The notes under the pieces were generated by a model. The model saw only the letters and a list, made by a program, of their open reading frames with translations, searched no databases and had not been told where the DNA came from. Positions 53,000 to 62,424 of a stretch of 64,000 bases of DNA are shown here, piece by piece; the first letter of the stretch is position 1; each line of letters begins with the position of its first letter. The position numbers were made by a program, and so were the translations under genes. The stretch covers positions 124,001-188,000 of the forward strand of contig CBDBCB010000014.1 of the NCBI GenBank assembly GCA_965202745.1, given 5' to 3'. Source of the stretch: JACKII01 sp965202745. GTDB lineage: Bacteria > Pseudomonadota > Alphaproteobacteria > Bin95.

Positions 53000-54898
53000 T
53001 TACTTTGCATTGTCGAGACGGATCTGGCTTTCAACGTAGGCGACCAGCTTCGCAACGGCTTTGTCCACCGACAGATCAGTGGTGTTGATTTCCAGCTCCG
53101 GATTTTCCGGGGCTTCGTAAGGTGCTGAAATACCGGTGAAGTCCGGAATTTCGCCGGTACGGGCTTTCTTGTAGAGGCCCTTCGGATCGCGCTCCTCACA
53201 GGTTTCGAGGTCTGCCCGCACCCACACTTCGTGGTAAGCATCGCCTGCGGCGGCGCGTACACGCTCACGGTCCGACACATAGGGTGAGATAAAGGAAACG
53301 AGGCAGATCTGGCCGGCATCGGCGAACAGGGCTGCGACCTCTCCCACACGGCGGATATTTTCCGCCCGATCTTCCGGAGAGAAGCCGAGGTTGGCGTTAA
53401 GGCCACCGCGGACGTTGTCGCCATCCAGCACGTAGACGTTATAGCCCTTCAGGAAGATAATTCTCTCCGCCTCGCGCGCGATGGTGGATTTGCCCGCACC
53501 GGAAAAACCGGTCATCCAGAACACCGCGCCTTTGTGGCCGTTCCGCGCCCAGCGGATGCTCTGGTCCACCTGGGTCTCCGACGCGGTCAGATTGCTGCCA
53601 CGGACGGTTATCAGATCGCGCTGATCGGGATAGCCTTCCATGGAAATAATGCCGCCGCCGACAATCCGGAAATTGTCGACCAGCACGAAGCGGCCGGTCA
53701 GGAGCGGCCAGGACGCTTCATCCACCGCCATTATGCCGCGGGTACGCAGGATAATCTTGGCAACCTCGCTGCGCAGAACTTCGTTCCGGCCAGTGCCGCC
53801 TAGGTTCTCCGTATCGATGACCTCGTCCACCGACTGCACCGTGACCATGTGGTCAGCCGTCGCCAGCTTCATCTTCAAGGTGTCGCCGACTTTGAGCGGC
53901 TTGTCGTTGAACCAGAAAATGCTGCCGCGGAAGACGTTGGTCAGGATCGGAACGTCTTGTTCATGGCTGGCGATGTCGCCACGCTCAACAAAGATCTGCT
54001 GGTCCAGCGTCAGGCCAACAGCCTGGCCGGCCACAGCATTTTCGGTGTTTTGAACCTTGCCCCAGCCTTCGATCGACTTGACCTTTGCGGACTTGCCACC
54101 CGGCGAGAAGATCAGCGTATCGCCGACACGAACCCGACCGGTTTCGACCTGGCCGGCGATAATGCGGCGCTCATCCAGACGGTAAACGTCCTGGATCGGC
54201 AGACGCAGCGGCAGATTCTCGTTCTCCAGACGCGGGTCCAACTGGTCGAGCAGTTCGACAACGGTCGGGCCGGTGTACCACAGCATCTGCGGCGAGCGGC
54301 GCACGATATTGGCCGCGCCCTCGCCCTGGGCTGAGATCGGCACTACCGCGCGCGGGGTGAAGCCAAGATCTTTCAGGTAGGCGCGGATATCCCGTTCGAT
54401 CTGGTCGAATTTTTGCTGATCGAAGTTAATCAGATCCATCTTGGTGACCAGCACGGAGACCTGGTGCGTGCCCATGAGCGACAGCAGGTAGGCGTGGCGG
54501 CGGGATTGCTCCTGCAGGCCTTCCTTCGCGTCGATCATCAGGAAGGCGCCTTCGGCGTCGGCAGCGCCGGTCACCATATTCTTCAGGAATTCTTTATGAC
54601 CGGGCGCGTCGATAATCATGTATTGACGCTTGGCCGTGCTGAAGAAGATGCGGCTGACATCGATGGTGATGCCCTGGTCGCGTTCCGCCTGGAAGGCATC
54701 CAGCAGGAAGGCCCATTCCATACGCTGGCCGCGGCGCTCCGACACTTCGCGGATTTGCTGGACCTTGGCCTCCGGCAGTGCGCCGGTTTCATAGAGCAGG
54801 CGGCCGACAAAGGTGGATTTGCCGTGGTCGACATGGCCGACAATGACAAGCTTGAAGGGGTTTTGACCCGAAAGGGAGACGTGGGTAGCGGTAGACAT
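53000..54898 (-). CDS. cysNC: Bifunctional sulfate adenylyltransferase subunit 1 / APS kinase
   Basis: The 632-residue fusion makes PAPS from sulfate with CysD. The N-terminal GTPase has G1 GHVDHGKST, G3 DAPGHKEF and G4 TKMDL. The C-terminal APS kinase begins near residue 450 with Walker A GFSGAGKSTIAREAE, followed by YVLDGDNVRGGLN and VRADLETCEERDPKGLY. It activates sulfate for cysteine synthesis or for sulfated products. It follows cysD by 53 bases. Confidence 0.95.
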   Translation of the reverse strand: MSTATHVSLSGQNPFKLVIVGHVDHGKSTFVGRLLYETGALPEAKVQQIREVSERRGQRMEWAFLLDAFQAERDQGITIDVSRIFFSTAKRQYMIIDAPGHKEFLKNMVTGAADAEGAFLMIDAKEGLQEQSRRHAYLLSLMGTHQVSVLVTKMDLINFDQQKFDQIERDIRAYLKDLGFTPRAVVPISAQGEGAANIVRRSPQMLWYTGPTVVELLDQLDPRLENENLPLRLPIQDVYRLDERRIIAGQVETGRVRVGDTLIFSPGGKSAKVKSIEGWGKVQNTENAVAGQAVGLTLDQQIFVERGDIASHEQDVPILTNVFRGSIFWFNDKPLKVGDTLKMKLATADHMVTVQSVDEVIDTENLGGTGRNEVLRSEVAKIILRTRGIMAVDEASWPLLTGRFVLVDNFRIVGGGIISMEGYPDQRDLITVRGSNLTASETQVDQSIRWARNGHKGAVFWMTGFSGAGKSTIAREAERIIFLKGYNVYVLDGDNVRGGLNANLGFSPEDRAENIRRVGEVAALFADAGQICLVSFISPYVSDRERVRAAAGDAYHEVWVRADLETCEERDPKGLYKKARTGEIPDFTGISAPYEAPENPELEINTTDLSVDKAVAKLVAYVESQIRLDNAK

Positions 54899-54951
54899 GG
54901 CTTCGAGCTCGCTTGAGCGGATGGGGCGTTGGGGCGAACGGTTCGGACGGC

Positions 54952-55746
54952 TTACATGTAGCCGTCGCGGCGCAGCCGCTCGAACGAGTCCTCCGCCTCG
55001 TGGTCCATTGCGCGTCCGGCGCGCTCCGACACGGTGGTGACCGTCAATTCCTCAATGATTTCGTCCACCGTCGATGCATCGCTATCGACCGGGAACGTGA
55101 TGTCCTGGTCGCCCAACGAGCGGTAACGCTTGCCATTTTTCGAGAAGTACAGCGAGATCAGCGGGATATCTTCTCGCTTGATGTAGCGCCAGATGTCAAT
55201 TTCCGTCCACGACAGTAGCGGGTGGATACGCAGATGCGTGCCGGGCGGGAAGTCGGTGTTAAACTGACCCCAGAATTCCGGCGGCTGATCGCGGAAATCC
55301 CACTCGCTGGTCTTACCGCGCGGGCTGAAGAAGCGTTCCTTCGCGCGCACGGCCTGCTCGTCCCGGCGGATACCCGCGAAGATGCCGGTCCATTGGTACT
55401 TGTCCTGCAGTGCTTTCAGACCTGCGGTCTTGCGCGCGGCTGAGCGGGCGGCGGGTTGCAGCGTCGGGTCCATTTCCTCCATCAGTGGGCAAAATCCCTT
55501 GATCAGGTTGAGGCCCCATTCGCCCACTTTTTGATCCCGGAACTCAATCATTTCCGGGAACTTGCGCTCCGTGTCCACATGGACGACCGGGAACGGGACA
55601 TGGCCGAGAAACGCTTTACGCGCCAGCCACAGCATGACATTGGAGTCTTTACCGAGCGACCAAAGCATCGCAATATTGTCCAGGCGGTTGAACGCCTCTC
55701 GGAAGATATAGATGCTTTCGGCTTCGAGGTGGTCTAAATCGTTCAT
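54952..55746 (-). CDS. cysD: Sulfate adenylyltransferase subunit 2
   Basis: CysD is the PP-loop ATP-pyrophosphatase subunit that forms APS. The loop is SLGKDSNVMLWLARKAF, and other family segments are FPVVHVDTERKFPEM and RDQPPEFWGQFNTDF, ending RLRRDGYM. ATG 55746 (MNDLDHLEAES) is chosen; a GTG 12 bases upstream is possible. It is the first gene of the cysD-cysNC operon. Confidence 0.94.
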   Translation of the reverse strand: MNDLDHLEAESIYIFREAFNRLDNIAMLWSLGKDSNVMLWLARKAFLGHVPFPVVHVDTERKFPEMIEFRDQKVGEWGLNLIKGFCPLMEEMDPTLQPAARSAARKTAGLKALQDKYQWTGIFAGIRRDEQAVRAKERFFSPRGKTSEWDFRDQPPEFWGQFNTDFPPGTHLRIHPLLSWTEIDIWRYIKREDIPLISLYFSKNGKRYRSLGDQDITFPVDSDASTVDEIIEELTVTTVSERAGRAMDHEAEDSFERLRRDGYM

Positions 55747-56091
55747 GGCACCTGACACTTAGTGGTATACTGGACAACTTGTTTGGGCACGGCGCATTAG
55801 CAGGAACAATGCGGCCCTTTCACCGAAAGACGCTGGCTGCCATTCTAGGAAACCCCTAACACACCAGCTTTAACGGCCGCTTTCTAAGCCGGTTTGGCTC
55901 TCTCATGATGGGCATCCTATTTACCTGTTATTGGTTAAGAACAATATTGCGCGTGGTCGCATCCACAAGCCTTATCATGTTCAGATTGAAGAATGACTGG
56001 CTTGCCAGGCGGGATGATTGTAGAACTCGGCCCGACACATGCAGATTAAGCTCCGGACGGGGGCATAGCGCTCACTATGATGAGAGGTTGA
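55747..56091. other. Divergent promoter region of cysD and infA
   Basis: This 345-bp gap separates the leftward cys operon from the rightward infA. The bases around 55760-55790 are AT-rich with TTG and TATACT-like hexamers (ggtatactgg), so a promoter may lie there, but no clear pair of boxes could be fixed. No small gene or strong hairpin was seen. Confidence 0.4.
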
Positions 56092-56310
56092 ATGTCGAAA
56101 GAAGATCTTCTGGAATTTCAAGGTGAAGTTGTAGAAAAACTCCCGAACGCCATGTTCAGAGTGAAACTAGAGAACGAGCATGAGATTATTGCCCGGCTCG
56201 CAGGAAAAATGCGGAAGTTCCGTATCCGCGTTATGCCAGGAGATAAAGTGGCGGTCGAAATGACCCCCTATGACCTGACAAAGGGCCGCATCACTTTCCG
56301 CCATAAATAA
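56092..56310 (+). CDS. infA: Translation initiation factor IF-1
   Basis: The 72-residue OB-fold protein has the IF-1 pattern EFQGEVVEKLPNAMFRVKLE, GKMRKFRIRVMPGDKVAVEM and YDLTKGRITFR. IF-1 binds the 30S A-site and is essential. ATG 56092 follows AGAGGTTGA. Some residues differ from the most common alphaproteobacterial form (ARLAGKMRKF), a variant seen in part of the class. Confidence 0.95.
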   Translation: MSKEDLLEFQGEVVEKLPNAMFRVKLENEHEIIARLAGKMRKFRIRVMPGDKVAVEMTPYDLTKGRITFRHK

Positions 56311-56323
56311 GAGGCGTATCCCT

Positions 56324-56716
56324 GTGGGTGGCTACAATCTGTTCACTTCGTCCTTCAGACGGAAACGGCCCGACGGCAAATGGTCGATAGCGCATCCGCT
56401 GCGTGATCCGCTTCGGTTTATCGGTCAGTCGATGATCGTCTGGCCGGCCGCCGCCTTTGCCGCGATCATGATGGCCGCACCCAAACCCGACGTTGATCCG
56501 TTGCCGGAGATCGTCAGGCTGGCGTTACAGACGACCGTTGTTTACCCGCTGATCGTTATAGCCGCTTTTGCTGTTTACTTTCTGCTCAGCCGCATCGGTC
56601 AACAACGTTTGGCTCCGCTGCCATTGATCGTGCCGATGGCCATCGTTGGCGTATGGCTTGTCACCCTGGCGCTTTTTTTGCTCAAGTACGTGTTGTCATT
56701 GGCTGGGGCCGCGTAA
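56324..56716 (+). CDS. Small three-span membrane protein
   Basis: GTG 56324 starts a 130-residue protein with three hydrophobic segments (about 37-55, 68-88 and 98-125) after a basic N-terminus (TSSFRRKRPDGKWS). No family was recognised. It is 13 bases after infA and may be co-transcribed with it. Confidence 0.55.
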   Translation: MGGYNLFTSSFRRKRPDGKWSIAHPLRDPLRFIGQSMIVWPAAAFAAIMMAAPKPDVDPLPEIVRLALQTTVVYPLIVIAAFAVYFLLSRIGQQRLAPLPLIVPMAIVGVWLVTLALFLLKYVLSLAGAA

Positions 56717-56773
56717 ACGGCCCGCCGCGGAAGCTGTTTCGCGGCAGTATTTTGGCACAGCGAGGATATCCGA

Positions 56774-57926
56774 ATGCAGCGCGCAGAACAGATCGCCCAA
56801 GCCCAGCGGCTGCTCCACTACCTCGAAAACCCGCACGACCGCTGTCGAAACAGCGCCTTACCGGCAACCGGTTAGCGAGTATACCTGCCTGGAGCAGGCG
56901 GCCAAGGAACAAAGGCACCTTTTCCGCGAAGGCCCGCTATGCCTGGGAGCGAGCGCACAGATCCGCAATCCCGGCGACTATTTCACCGATGACCTGACCG
57001 GTGTGCCCATTGTCGTAACCAGAGCAAAAGACGGCGTGGCCCGCGCGTTTCTAAATGTCTGCCGCCACCGCGGGGCAAAGGTCGCTGACGGCTGCGGCTC
57101 AGCGCGCCGCTTTGTCTGCCCCTATCATGCATGGACATTTGGCCTGGATGGCGCGCTGATTGGCAGACTGGAAGAATACGGCTTTGAGGGCGTAGAGTGA
57201 GAAGAACACAGCCTGACAGAGCTTTGGTGTGAAGAGCGCGACGGCAATATCTGGGTGTGTCCAACGCCGGGCAAGAGCTTCAGCACCGACAAAATACTGG
57301 GTGCGGAAATGAATGCCGAAATGGCTGCCTATGACTTCGGCAGCTATCACCACTATAAATCGAGGCAACTCACCCGCCGGATGAACTGGAAGGTCTGCGT
57401 CGATACTTTCCTGGAATCCTATCATTTCCCGGTCTTGCACCGAAATTCCATCGCCCCGCTGATACACGGCAACCTCAACACCGCAGACCTTATCGGCAAT
57501 ACCGTGCGGATGCTGGGTGCGCGCCGCACGTTGCCGGAGTTGATGGAAAAGCCGGAAGCCGAATGGGACGTGCTGCGCCATCTGGTTGGCGTCTACATTC
57601 TGTTCCCCAACGTGGTTTGGAACTGGCAGCTCGATCATATCGAGGTCTGGCACATTTATCCGAGCCAGGCCGACCCGGTAAACGAGTGCACCATGCGGAT
57701 CAGCTTCTACACCCCGGAAGAAGCTGTCACCGAAAAGGCTAAGGGCCATTGGGACCGGAATTTCGCGCTGCTGATGAAGACGGTGGAAGAAGAAGACTTC
57801 GAGTTGAGCGAGCAGATCCAGCAAGGCTTTCATTCTGGCGCGCAGGATCATGTGGTCTTCGGCAAGAACGAGCCCTGCCTGCACTATTTTCACCGCACAC
57901 TGACGAATACGGTTCAGGCCACCTGA
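56774..57926 (+). pseudogene. Rieske-type ring-hydroxylating oxygenase alpha subunit, frameshift plus TGA
   Basis: ATG 56774 starts MQRAEQIAQAQRLLHYLENP; the frame is lost near 56.84 kb, and homology continues in another frame with APYRQPVSEYTCLEQAAKEQ. The Rieske ligands are CRHRGAKVADGCG and FVCPYHAWTF. An in-frame TGA follows GFEGVE at about 57198-57200, probably from CGA (Arg). The catalytic domain runs from WCEERDGNIWVCP to a TGA at 57924-57926, including VDTFLESYHFPVLHRNS with the iron-ligand histidines. The original enzyme was about 385 residues and probably cleaved or demethylated an aromatic or quaternary amine substrate. Confidence 0.8.
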
Positions 57927-58023
57927 GGGCCGCAAAAGCGCTGTGCGGTGTCTGCTATAGCGCGCGGAGGCCAAGTCCGTAGGGTGAGGCAACCTTCCTC
58001 CCCCGCCAAAGGCTAACCGGTCC

Positions 58024-58878
58024 TTGTCTGCCCCCGCTACGCCCCGCATGCAGATGCTGCTGCAGGCGCCCATCCCGTACATGCTGTGGCGATTAGCGAG
58101 GACCCAATGTCCTCGCTGTCTGCCTGATGTCGTCCGTGACCATCGCGGATGCTTGGTTTGTTGGGCCATTGGGGACGGCAGCGCTCGCCAGCCTGGCTCT
58201 GGTATTTCCGTTTCAAACATTGATGCAGATGATGGCCGGCGGCTCTGTCGGTGGCGGCACCACGTCAGCGGTTGCACGGGCGGCAGGCGCCGGCGACATG
58301 ACCAAAGCCAGCGCCGTTTCCTGGCCTGCCACCGTGATCGCGACGGGCATGGCCCTGCTGTTCATGGGGCTATTCGGGCTGTTCTCCCGTCAGATGTTCA
58401 CGATGCTGGGCGGTGAAGGCGCGGCGCTAGAAGGTGCGGTGCTCTATGCGGGAATAGCGTTCGGCGGCGCGTTGACAACATGGTTCCTATATGTGCTTTC
58501 CGCTGTGCTGAGAGGCACCGGAGACACGGTAACGCCTGCCCGGGCGATGATCGCGTGCTGCGTGGTGCAGGTCCCGTTGTCCGGCGCACTGACGCTTGGT
58601 TGGGGGCCCGTTCCAAGCCTGGCGATTGCCGGGCCCGCAACGGCGATGATCCTCTGCCATGGCACCGCAGCCGCTTACCTCGCCCTGTTGCTATTGCGTG
58701 AGAGGGTCGGCATCACGCTGAAGCCCCAGCGGCTGGCATGGACACCGTTTGCAGACATCATGCAGGTCGCCGGGGTCGGCTTCTTCAATAGCGCAACTAT
58801 CGCCCTAACGGTTGTTGCAGTGACCGGCATCGTCGGACGCTATGGAACCGAGGCGCTAGCCGGCTATGGCCTAGGTAT
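58024..58878 (+). pseudogene. MATE-family efflux pump, 5' frameshift and 3' truncation
   Basis: The N-terminus MQMLLQAPIPYMLWRLA is followed by one or more extra bases around gcgaggaccc (near 58105), after which the frame gives NVLAVCLMSSVTIADAWFVG. MATE segments continue with GGGTTSAVARAAGAGD, AVLRGTGDT and EALAGYGLG, up to about 58878. There homology ends abruptly, about two-thirds of the way through the protein. Downstream sequence on the same strand is the antisense of another coding-like region, so this is a rearrangement junction. The frame stays open to 59173 by chance. Confidence 0.78.
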
Positions 58879-59122
58879 TCCAGCCCAGTACATCAATACC
58901 CGCTTCGAACAACGGCCCCGGCGCCACTTCCAGCCACCGGGCCGAAGCGCTGCCGTTGAGGAACGCGTTATTGGCCGCGCCATTCACCAGGATCCGCGAC
59001 ACGAGCCCAGGACGAGCAAATTCGATCAGCAACAGTGGGTTGGAGATTGCTGCCAAGGCATCGAAACCGCCGGGTGCAACCGCCGCATGCAATGCCAAAT
59101 TGTGCTTTGCTATTCCTACCAT
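58871..59122 (-). CDS. Hypothetical short protein at a rearrangement junction
   Basis: ATG 59122, after GAAAGGCGG, gives 83 residues (MVGIAKHNLALHAAVAPGGF to GIDVLGWNT). The composition looks coding, with small hydrophobic helices (LLLIEFARPGLVSRILV). Its 3' end meets the MATE remnant, so it may be the N-terminal piece of a longer gene. No family was recognised. Confidence 0.35.
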   Translation of the reverse strand: MVGIAKHNLALHAAVAPGGFDALAAISNPLLLIEFARPGLVSRILVNGAANNAFLNGSASARWLEVAPGPLFEAGIDVLGWNT

Positions 59123-59173
59123 CCGCCTTTCTGGAGCGACCTGGACCGGGTTAGACGCTCAAAGCCATTCTAG

Positions 59174-59349
59174 TCACGCTGAATTCCCCGAAAAAATCAA
59201 TCGGCAAGTCGCCCATACGGTTTAGCGCTTTATTCGTATTAGCATTTGTTTTGTATTTCAAACAATTTTTTATTACTGTATTAAAATCGAAATTTGATTG
59301 AATATCGTTAAATATTTTTAACTATTATTAACCTACCAACTGGAGATGC
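59174..59349. other. AT-rich intergenic island
   Basis: This stretch, especially 59230-59335, is much richer in A and T than its surroundings (runs such as aacaattttttattactg). It holds possible promoter hexamers but no clear pair. TGGAGATG near the right end provides the RBS for the gene at 59350. Low G+C at the edge of orphan genes fits horizontal transfer or a strong promoter. Confidence 0.45.
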
Positions 59350-60099
59350 ATGATGAATCATCATACCGATTTGCGACTGCCAGACGCGGTAGCGGTGCGC
59401 GGAGGCCCGATCCAAGAGATCGCCTCTTTCCTTTTGCTGGTGGATAATATCGCGCGCGAGCGGGGGATCCGCCTGCGGGTGCGGACAGATATCGACGAGT
59501 TGGTGGCGTTGAACCGCCGGGAAGTCGCGCTGGGCAACTGGTACCCACTGTTTCCGATTTTCGATCCGGACTGCAACGCGATTGATGAAAGCAACACCTA
59601 TTGGATCAGCGGCGTTAACGAGAAGGGCGAGACCGTGATCGCGCAGGCCGGGCGGCTGTTCCAGTGGCCGGCATCCACTCTGGCGGATGAAATGGCGACC
59701 ATTCTTTACCCCGGCAATGCCGACCACCCGGAATTCCACGTTCGCTGCCCATCCGCCCACGGCGTCAGCGGCACGGTCTGCTTCAGCGGCAGCACGTGGT
59801 TTCATCCGGACTACCGGCGGCTGGGACTTTCCCGCATTTTGCCACGGGTCAGCCGCGTGTTCGCCTACAGCAACTTCCAGACTGACTGGACCATCAGCAT
59901 AGTCAAGCGCGACCTGGTCGAGAAGAATATCGCCGCTGCCTATGGCTATACCGACATCCAGTTTGGCGTTTGGGCTCCCGGTCATCCGCTGGGCGATCTC
60001 GACCTGGCGCTAGTTCGCATGCCTAGCAGCGAGCTCCTGTCGGACCTCCGGCGCTTCGTCGCGGAGCGAGGGCCGGTGGTACGTCGTCAGGTCGCGTGA
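59350..60099 (+). CDS. Hypothetical protein with an acyltransferase-like segment
   Basis: The 249-residue protein begins MNHHTDLRLPDAVAVRGG. It contains WFHPDYRRLGLSRILPRVSR near residues 152-171, which resembles the acetyl-CoA-binding turn of GNAT-type acyltransferases, but the rest has no clear match. The start ATG follows GGAG; a second ATG 3 bases later is possible. The 3' end overlaps the converging gene by up to 90 bases. Such proteins occur near exosortase-type loci, and a VPLPA-CTERM gene lies 2.3 kb away; any link is speculative. Confidence 0.55.
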   Translation: MMNHHTDLRLPDAVAVRGGPIQEIASFLLLVDNIARERGIRLRVRTDIDELVALNRREVALGNWYPLFPIFDPDCNAIDESNTYWISGVNEKGETVIAQAGRLFQWPASTLADEMATILYPGNADHPEFHVRCPSAHGVSGTVCFSGSTWFHPDYRRLGLSRILPRVSRVFAYSNFQTDWTISIVKRDLVEKNIAAAYGYTDIQFGVWAPGHPLGDLDLALVRMPSSELLSDLRRFVAERGPVVRRQVA

Positions 60100-61004
60100 G
60101 GAAGCGTCGCTTATTTCTTCCGTTGAAATGAGGACCGAGGCGCAGGTCACGATGACCTTGTGGTCGTTGGTCCACCAGGGCAGCAGCAGCCGTTCATAGC
60201 GGCTGCTGCCCTGCACGCTGTCGGCTTTGATCTGCGCTGTCACATAGTCCAGCGCTGGCCGGCCTGATTCCACCACCACATTGTACTGCTGCACCAGCCA
60301 GATGCCGTATTCCGCGTCTAGCTGGTCCTCGATCGGAGCGCCAATGACCTTCATTTTCTGCCGGCCATCGTAGAATTTGAAGCCTTCGCTGAAAAACTGG
60401 AACCGCAGCGGCTCGCCTATCCGGGGAGCGGTAACGACGGAGAGCCGGAATCCAGCCCGTAGTTGATGAGAAACGGCAAGGTGGTATCGTCGAAGATGCT
60501 GGAGAACACTCGCCACTTCTGGAAAAGCGGCTTTAACGGATTGCTGTTGTCGTTGCCAATCTTGTTGATATCCAACGGCTTAGCCCCAAACCGCGGCTCG
60601 TGGGTGCGATTGGCTTTTTCGCAAAGGTCGACCAGGCGGTGCAGCAGCGCCGGATCGTTCGGCCAGATCTCCGAGACCCAATCATCCTCAAAAACCTGGA
60701 TCTCGCCTTGGGAGAAATCCTGGTTCATAAAAATCTTCAGGTAGGCATCCAGCGCGCTCTGGCTTACAAGGCTGAGACGCAAGCGGATCGTCATCCGATC
60801 GCGCGACCGGCGGGAGATGGACACAAACCCCAGATTTCGGACCACGTAGTCGCTGGCATCAAAGTCAGGGTTGGCGTAGCCAATGCGTTCAAAGAACGCT
60901 TCGGTTCCAGGCGCTAGAATCGTTCCTTCCGGCGAAACACTCACAAGCACCTTCCTTGATCCCCCTGGGACGCGAACGCTGCGAATTGATTCGCCAGCGG
61001 TCAT
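60010..61004 (-). pseudogene. Hypothetical protein gene with one frameshift
   Basis: The first frame from ATG 61004 runs MTAGESIRSVRVPGGSRKVL to FLINYGLDSG, then stops at TAG. The second frame carries on from about 60440 with FRLSVVTAPRIGEPLRFQFF and DAEYGIWLVQQYNVVVESGR to STEEISDASSRD. The combined product would be about 330 residues. The second half has a PAS-like or sensor-like look, but no family was recognised. The frame change is a single indel near 60.44 kb. Confidence 0.55.
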
Positions 61005-61090
61005 CAGCTAGGTCCTCATCCATACAGACACTTCATTGCGCACCACTTAACTCCTTTGGTTCACAAACAATGACCGGCTGAGCATGCTCC

Positions 61091-61543
61091 TCAGCGGCGG
61101 CGGCCAGGCACGGGCACTACGGCGGCATCGGGCTCCTGGTCGTGATAATCTTCGGGGCGCCGCCGGGACCACAGACCGAACTCCATCGGGCCAAGCCGCA
61201 GCGCCCGCAACAGCTCCGTCGCGGTGGTCAAGGCTTCGGTCGGGGTGACTACCTCGTCGTACTGGCCAAGCAGTGCCCGGGGGGAGCGCTCGCCGCGGTC
61301 GGCCTTGGCCGCATACAATTTCACCGCAGCGGTTAGCAATTTCGCGACCGCCTCATCCGAGATCCGATCTTCGTCGCCAGCTTCTACGGCCTGCTGAGCC
61401 AGCGCCCAGGCTTCCTCAGCCGCGCCTTCAATCGCGCCATAGGGATCGTTGCGGCGGTCGCCGTCTGCGGCTGCGTTGCCGTCAACCGGCGCGCTCTGGT
61501 TTTGCTTACCGCCAGTTGTCTGCATCAACTCGTGTATCTCCAT
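61091..61543 (-). CDS. Hypothetical acidic, Ala-rich protein
   Basis: The 150-residue protein from ATG 61543 has a polar N-terminus (TTGGKQNQSAPVDGNAAADG), a helical middle (GAAEEAWALAQQAVEAGDED, AVAKLLTAAVKLYAAKADRG) and a basic, Pro-rich tail. No membrane span or motif is seen. It may be cytoplasmic. It follows the frameshifted gene's start by 87 bases, in the same direction, and may share a transcript with it. Confidence 0.5.
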   Translation of the reverse strand: MEIHELMQTTGGKQNQSAPVDGNAAADGDRRNDPYGAIEGAAEEAWALAQQAVEAGDEDRISDEAVAKLLTAAVKLYAAKADRGERSPRALLGQYDEVVTPTEALTTATELLRALRLGPMEFGLWSRRRPEDYHDQEPDAAVVPVPGRRR

Positions 61544-61902
61544 GCTTGCCTGCTCAATTATAAACGGCTGAGCGGCGGCGTTAAGAACTTCTTAACATTA
61601 CAGAGCAGAGCTCCAGCATGCAAATGGCCCGGCCGCGGAAGTGGCGTTTGCCCTCGCCAGTCCCCGTGAGTTCCTGGCAGGCTGCTGAAAGAGGCCTGGC
61701 ATCCTGAGGAGCGAGCGCATAGACGGGGCTATTTCTGTGATAGTTTCAGGAATACCAACGGCAGGGAATAGCTCATATCCCCTTCGACACGCCCAGCCTT
61801 TGTCCCGGCTACGCAGGGCTCTGATATTTTTCAGTTTTCAGCAGCGATTTAGAGCGAACTTTCAGCCGCGAACCACCAACCGCCGAGCGCGCCAATTCGC
61901 AT
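61544..61902. other. Intergenic region without a recognisable gene
   Basis: A 359-bp gap lies between the VPLPA-CTERM gene stop and the start of the acidic protein, both leftward. No open frame with coding character, tRNA-like structure or strong terminator was seen. The right part near 61830-61860 holds TTTTCAGTTTTCAGC. Confidence 0.4.
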
Positions 61903-62424
61903 TCAGACCTTAGTTTTACGCCGCAAGGCCGCCAAACCAGCAATCCCCATCAAAAGCAAAGGGCCACCGGCGGGAAGTGGCACATTCGCATCGACCGGTA
62001 TGAATGTCAGCGAGGTGCTGTCGTAGTTAAAGTCAATGATCGCGCCAAAATCGTTGTTTAAATCAGACGACGTGCCAGCTGAGGGACCACTCAAAGTGAA
62101 GTAACTAGAGCCATCGGTCACTTGAAAAAAGGCATCGACAATGTTGCCGCCGACGACATTGAAACTATTGACGGTTACGCCTCCGAGAGAAAACGCGTCG
62201 AGCGGCAGCGTCAGGTTAAAATATACTGGGGCGACTTGGATCGTCACATCACTCGCGGCCAGACCGAAGCCATCACCGTCCGGCAGAGTCAGGACGCCGG
62301 ACATGATGTCGGTCACAACAGTTTCGTCAGAGAATTCAAATTTAAATTTTACAATATTTGTGATCGACAGAAAGAGAAAATATAAAGTCGCGGTATAGGC
62401 AAGTTTTATTGCAAAACTTTGCAC
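61903..62424 (-). CDS. VPLPA-CTERM sorting-domain protein
   Basis: The 173-residue exported protein ends with VPLPAGGPLLLMGIAGLAAL plus RRKTKV: the VPLPA motif, a hydrophobic span and a basic tail, the tripartite sorting signal handled by an exosortase/archaeosortase-type enzyme in alphaproteobacteria. The N-terminus is hydrophobic (LAYTATLYFLFLSITNIV) and acts as a signal. The middle is a Gly/Asp/Thr-rich beta domain (SVNSFN-like strands). The exosortase gene is not in the window. It is more AT-rich than its neighbours. Confidence 0.8.
   Translation of the reverse strand: MQSFAIKLAYTATLYFLFLSITNIVKFKFEFSDETVVTDIMSGVLTLPDGDGFGLAASDVTIQVAPVYFNLTLPLDAFSLGGVTVNSFNVVGGNIVDAFFQVTDGSSYFTLSGPSAGTSSDLNNDFGAIIDFNYDSTSLTFIPVDANVPLPAGGPLLLMGIAGLAALRRKTKV

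Noticed and set aside
57099..58277. 392-codon open frame on the minus strand
   Set aside because: It is antisense to the Rieske oxygenase and MATE remnants, whose motifs are clear on the plus strand, and shows no domain of its own.
58127..59173. A 348-residue complete MATE protein
   Set aside because: After about residue 250 the sequence is polar and unrelated to MATE, and it is antisense to another coding-like frame. The start also lacks the first span.
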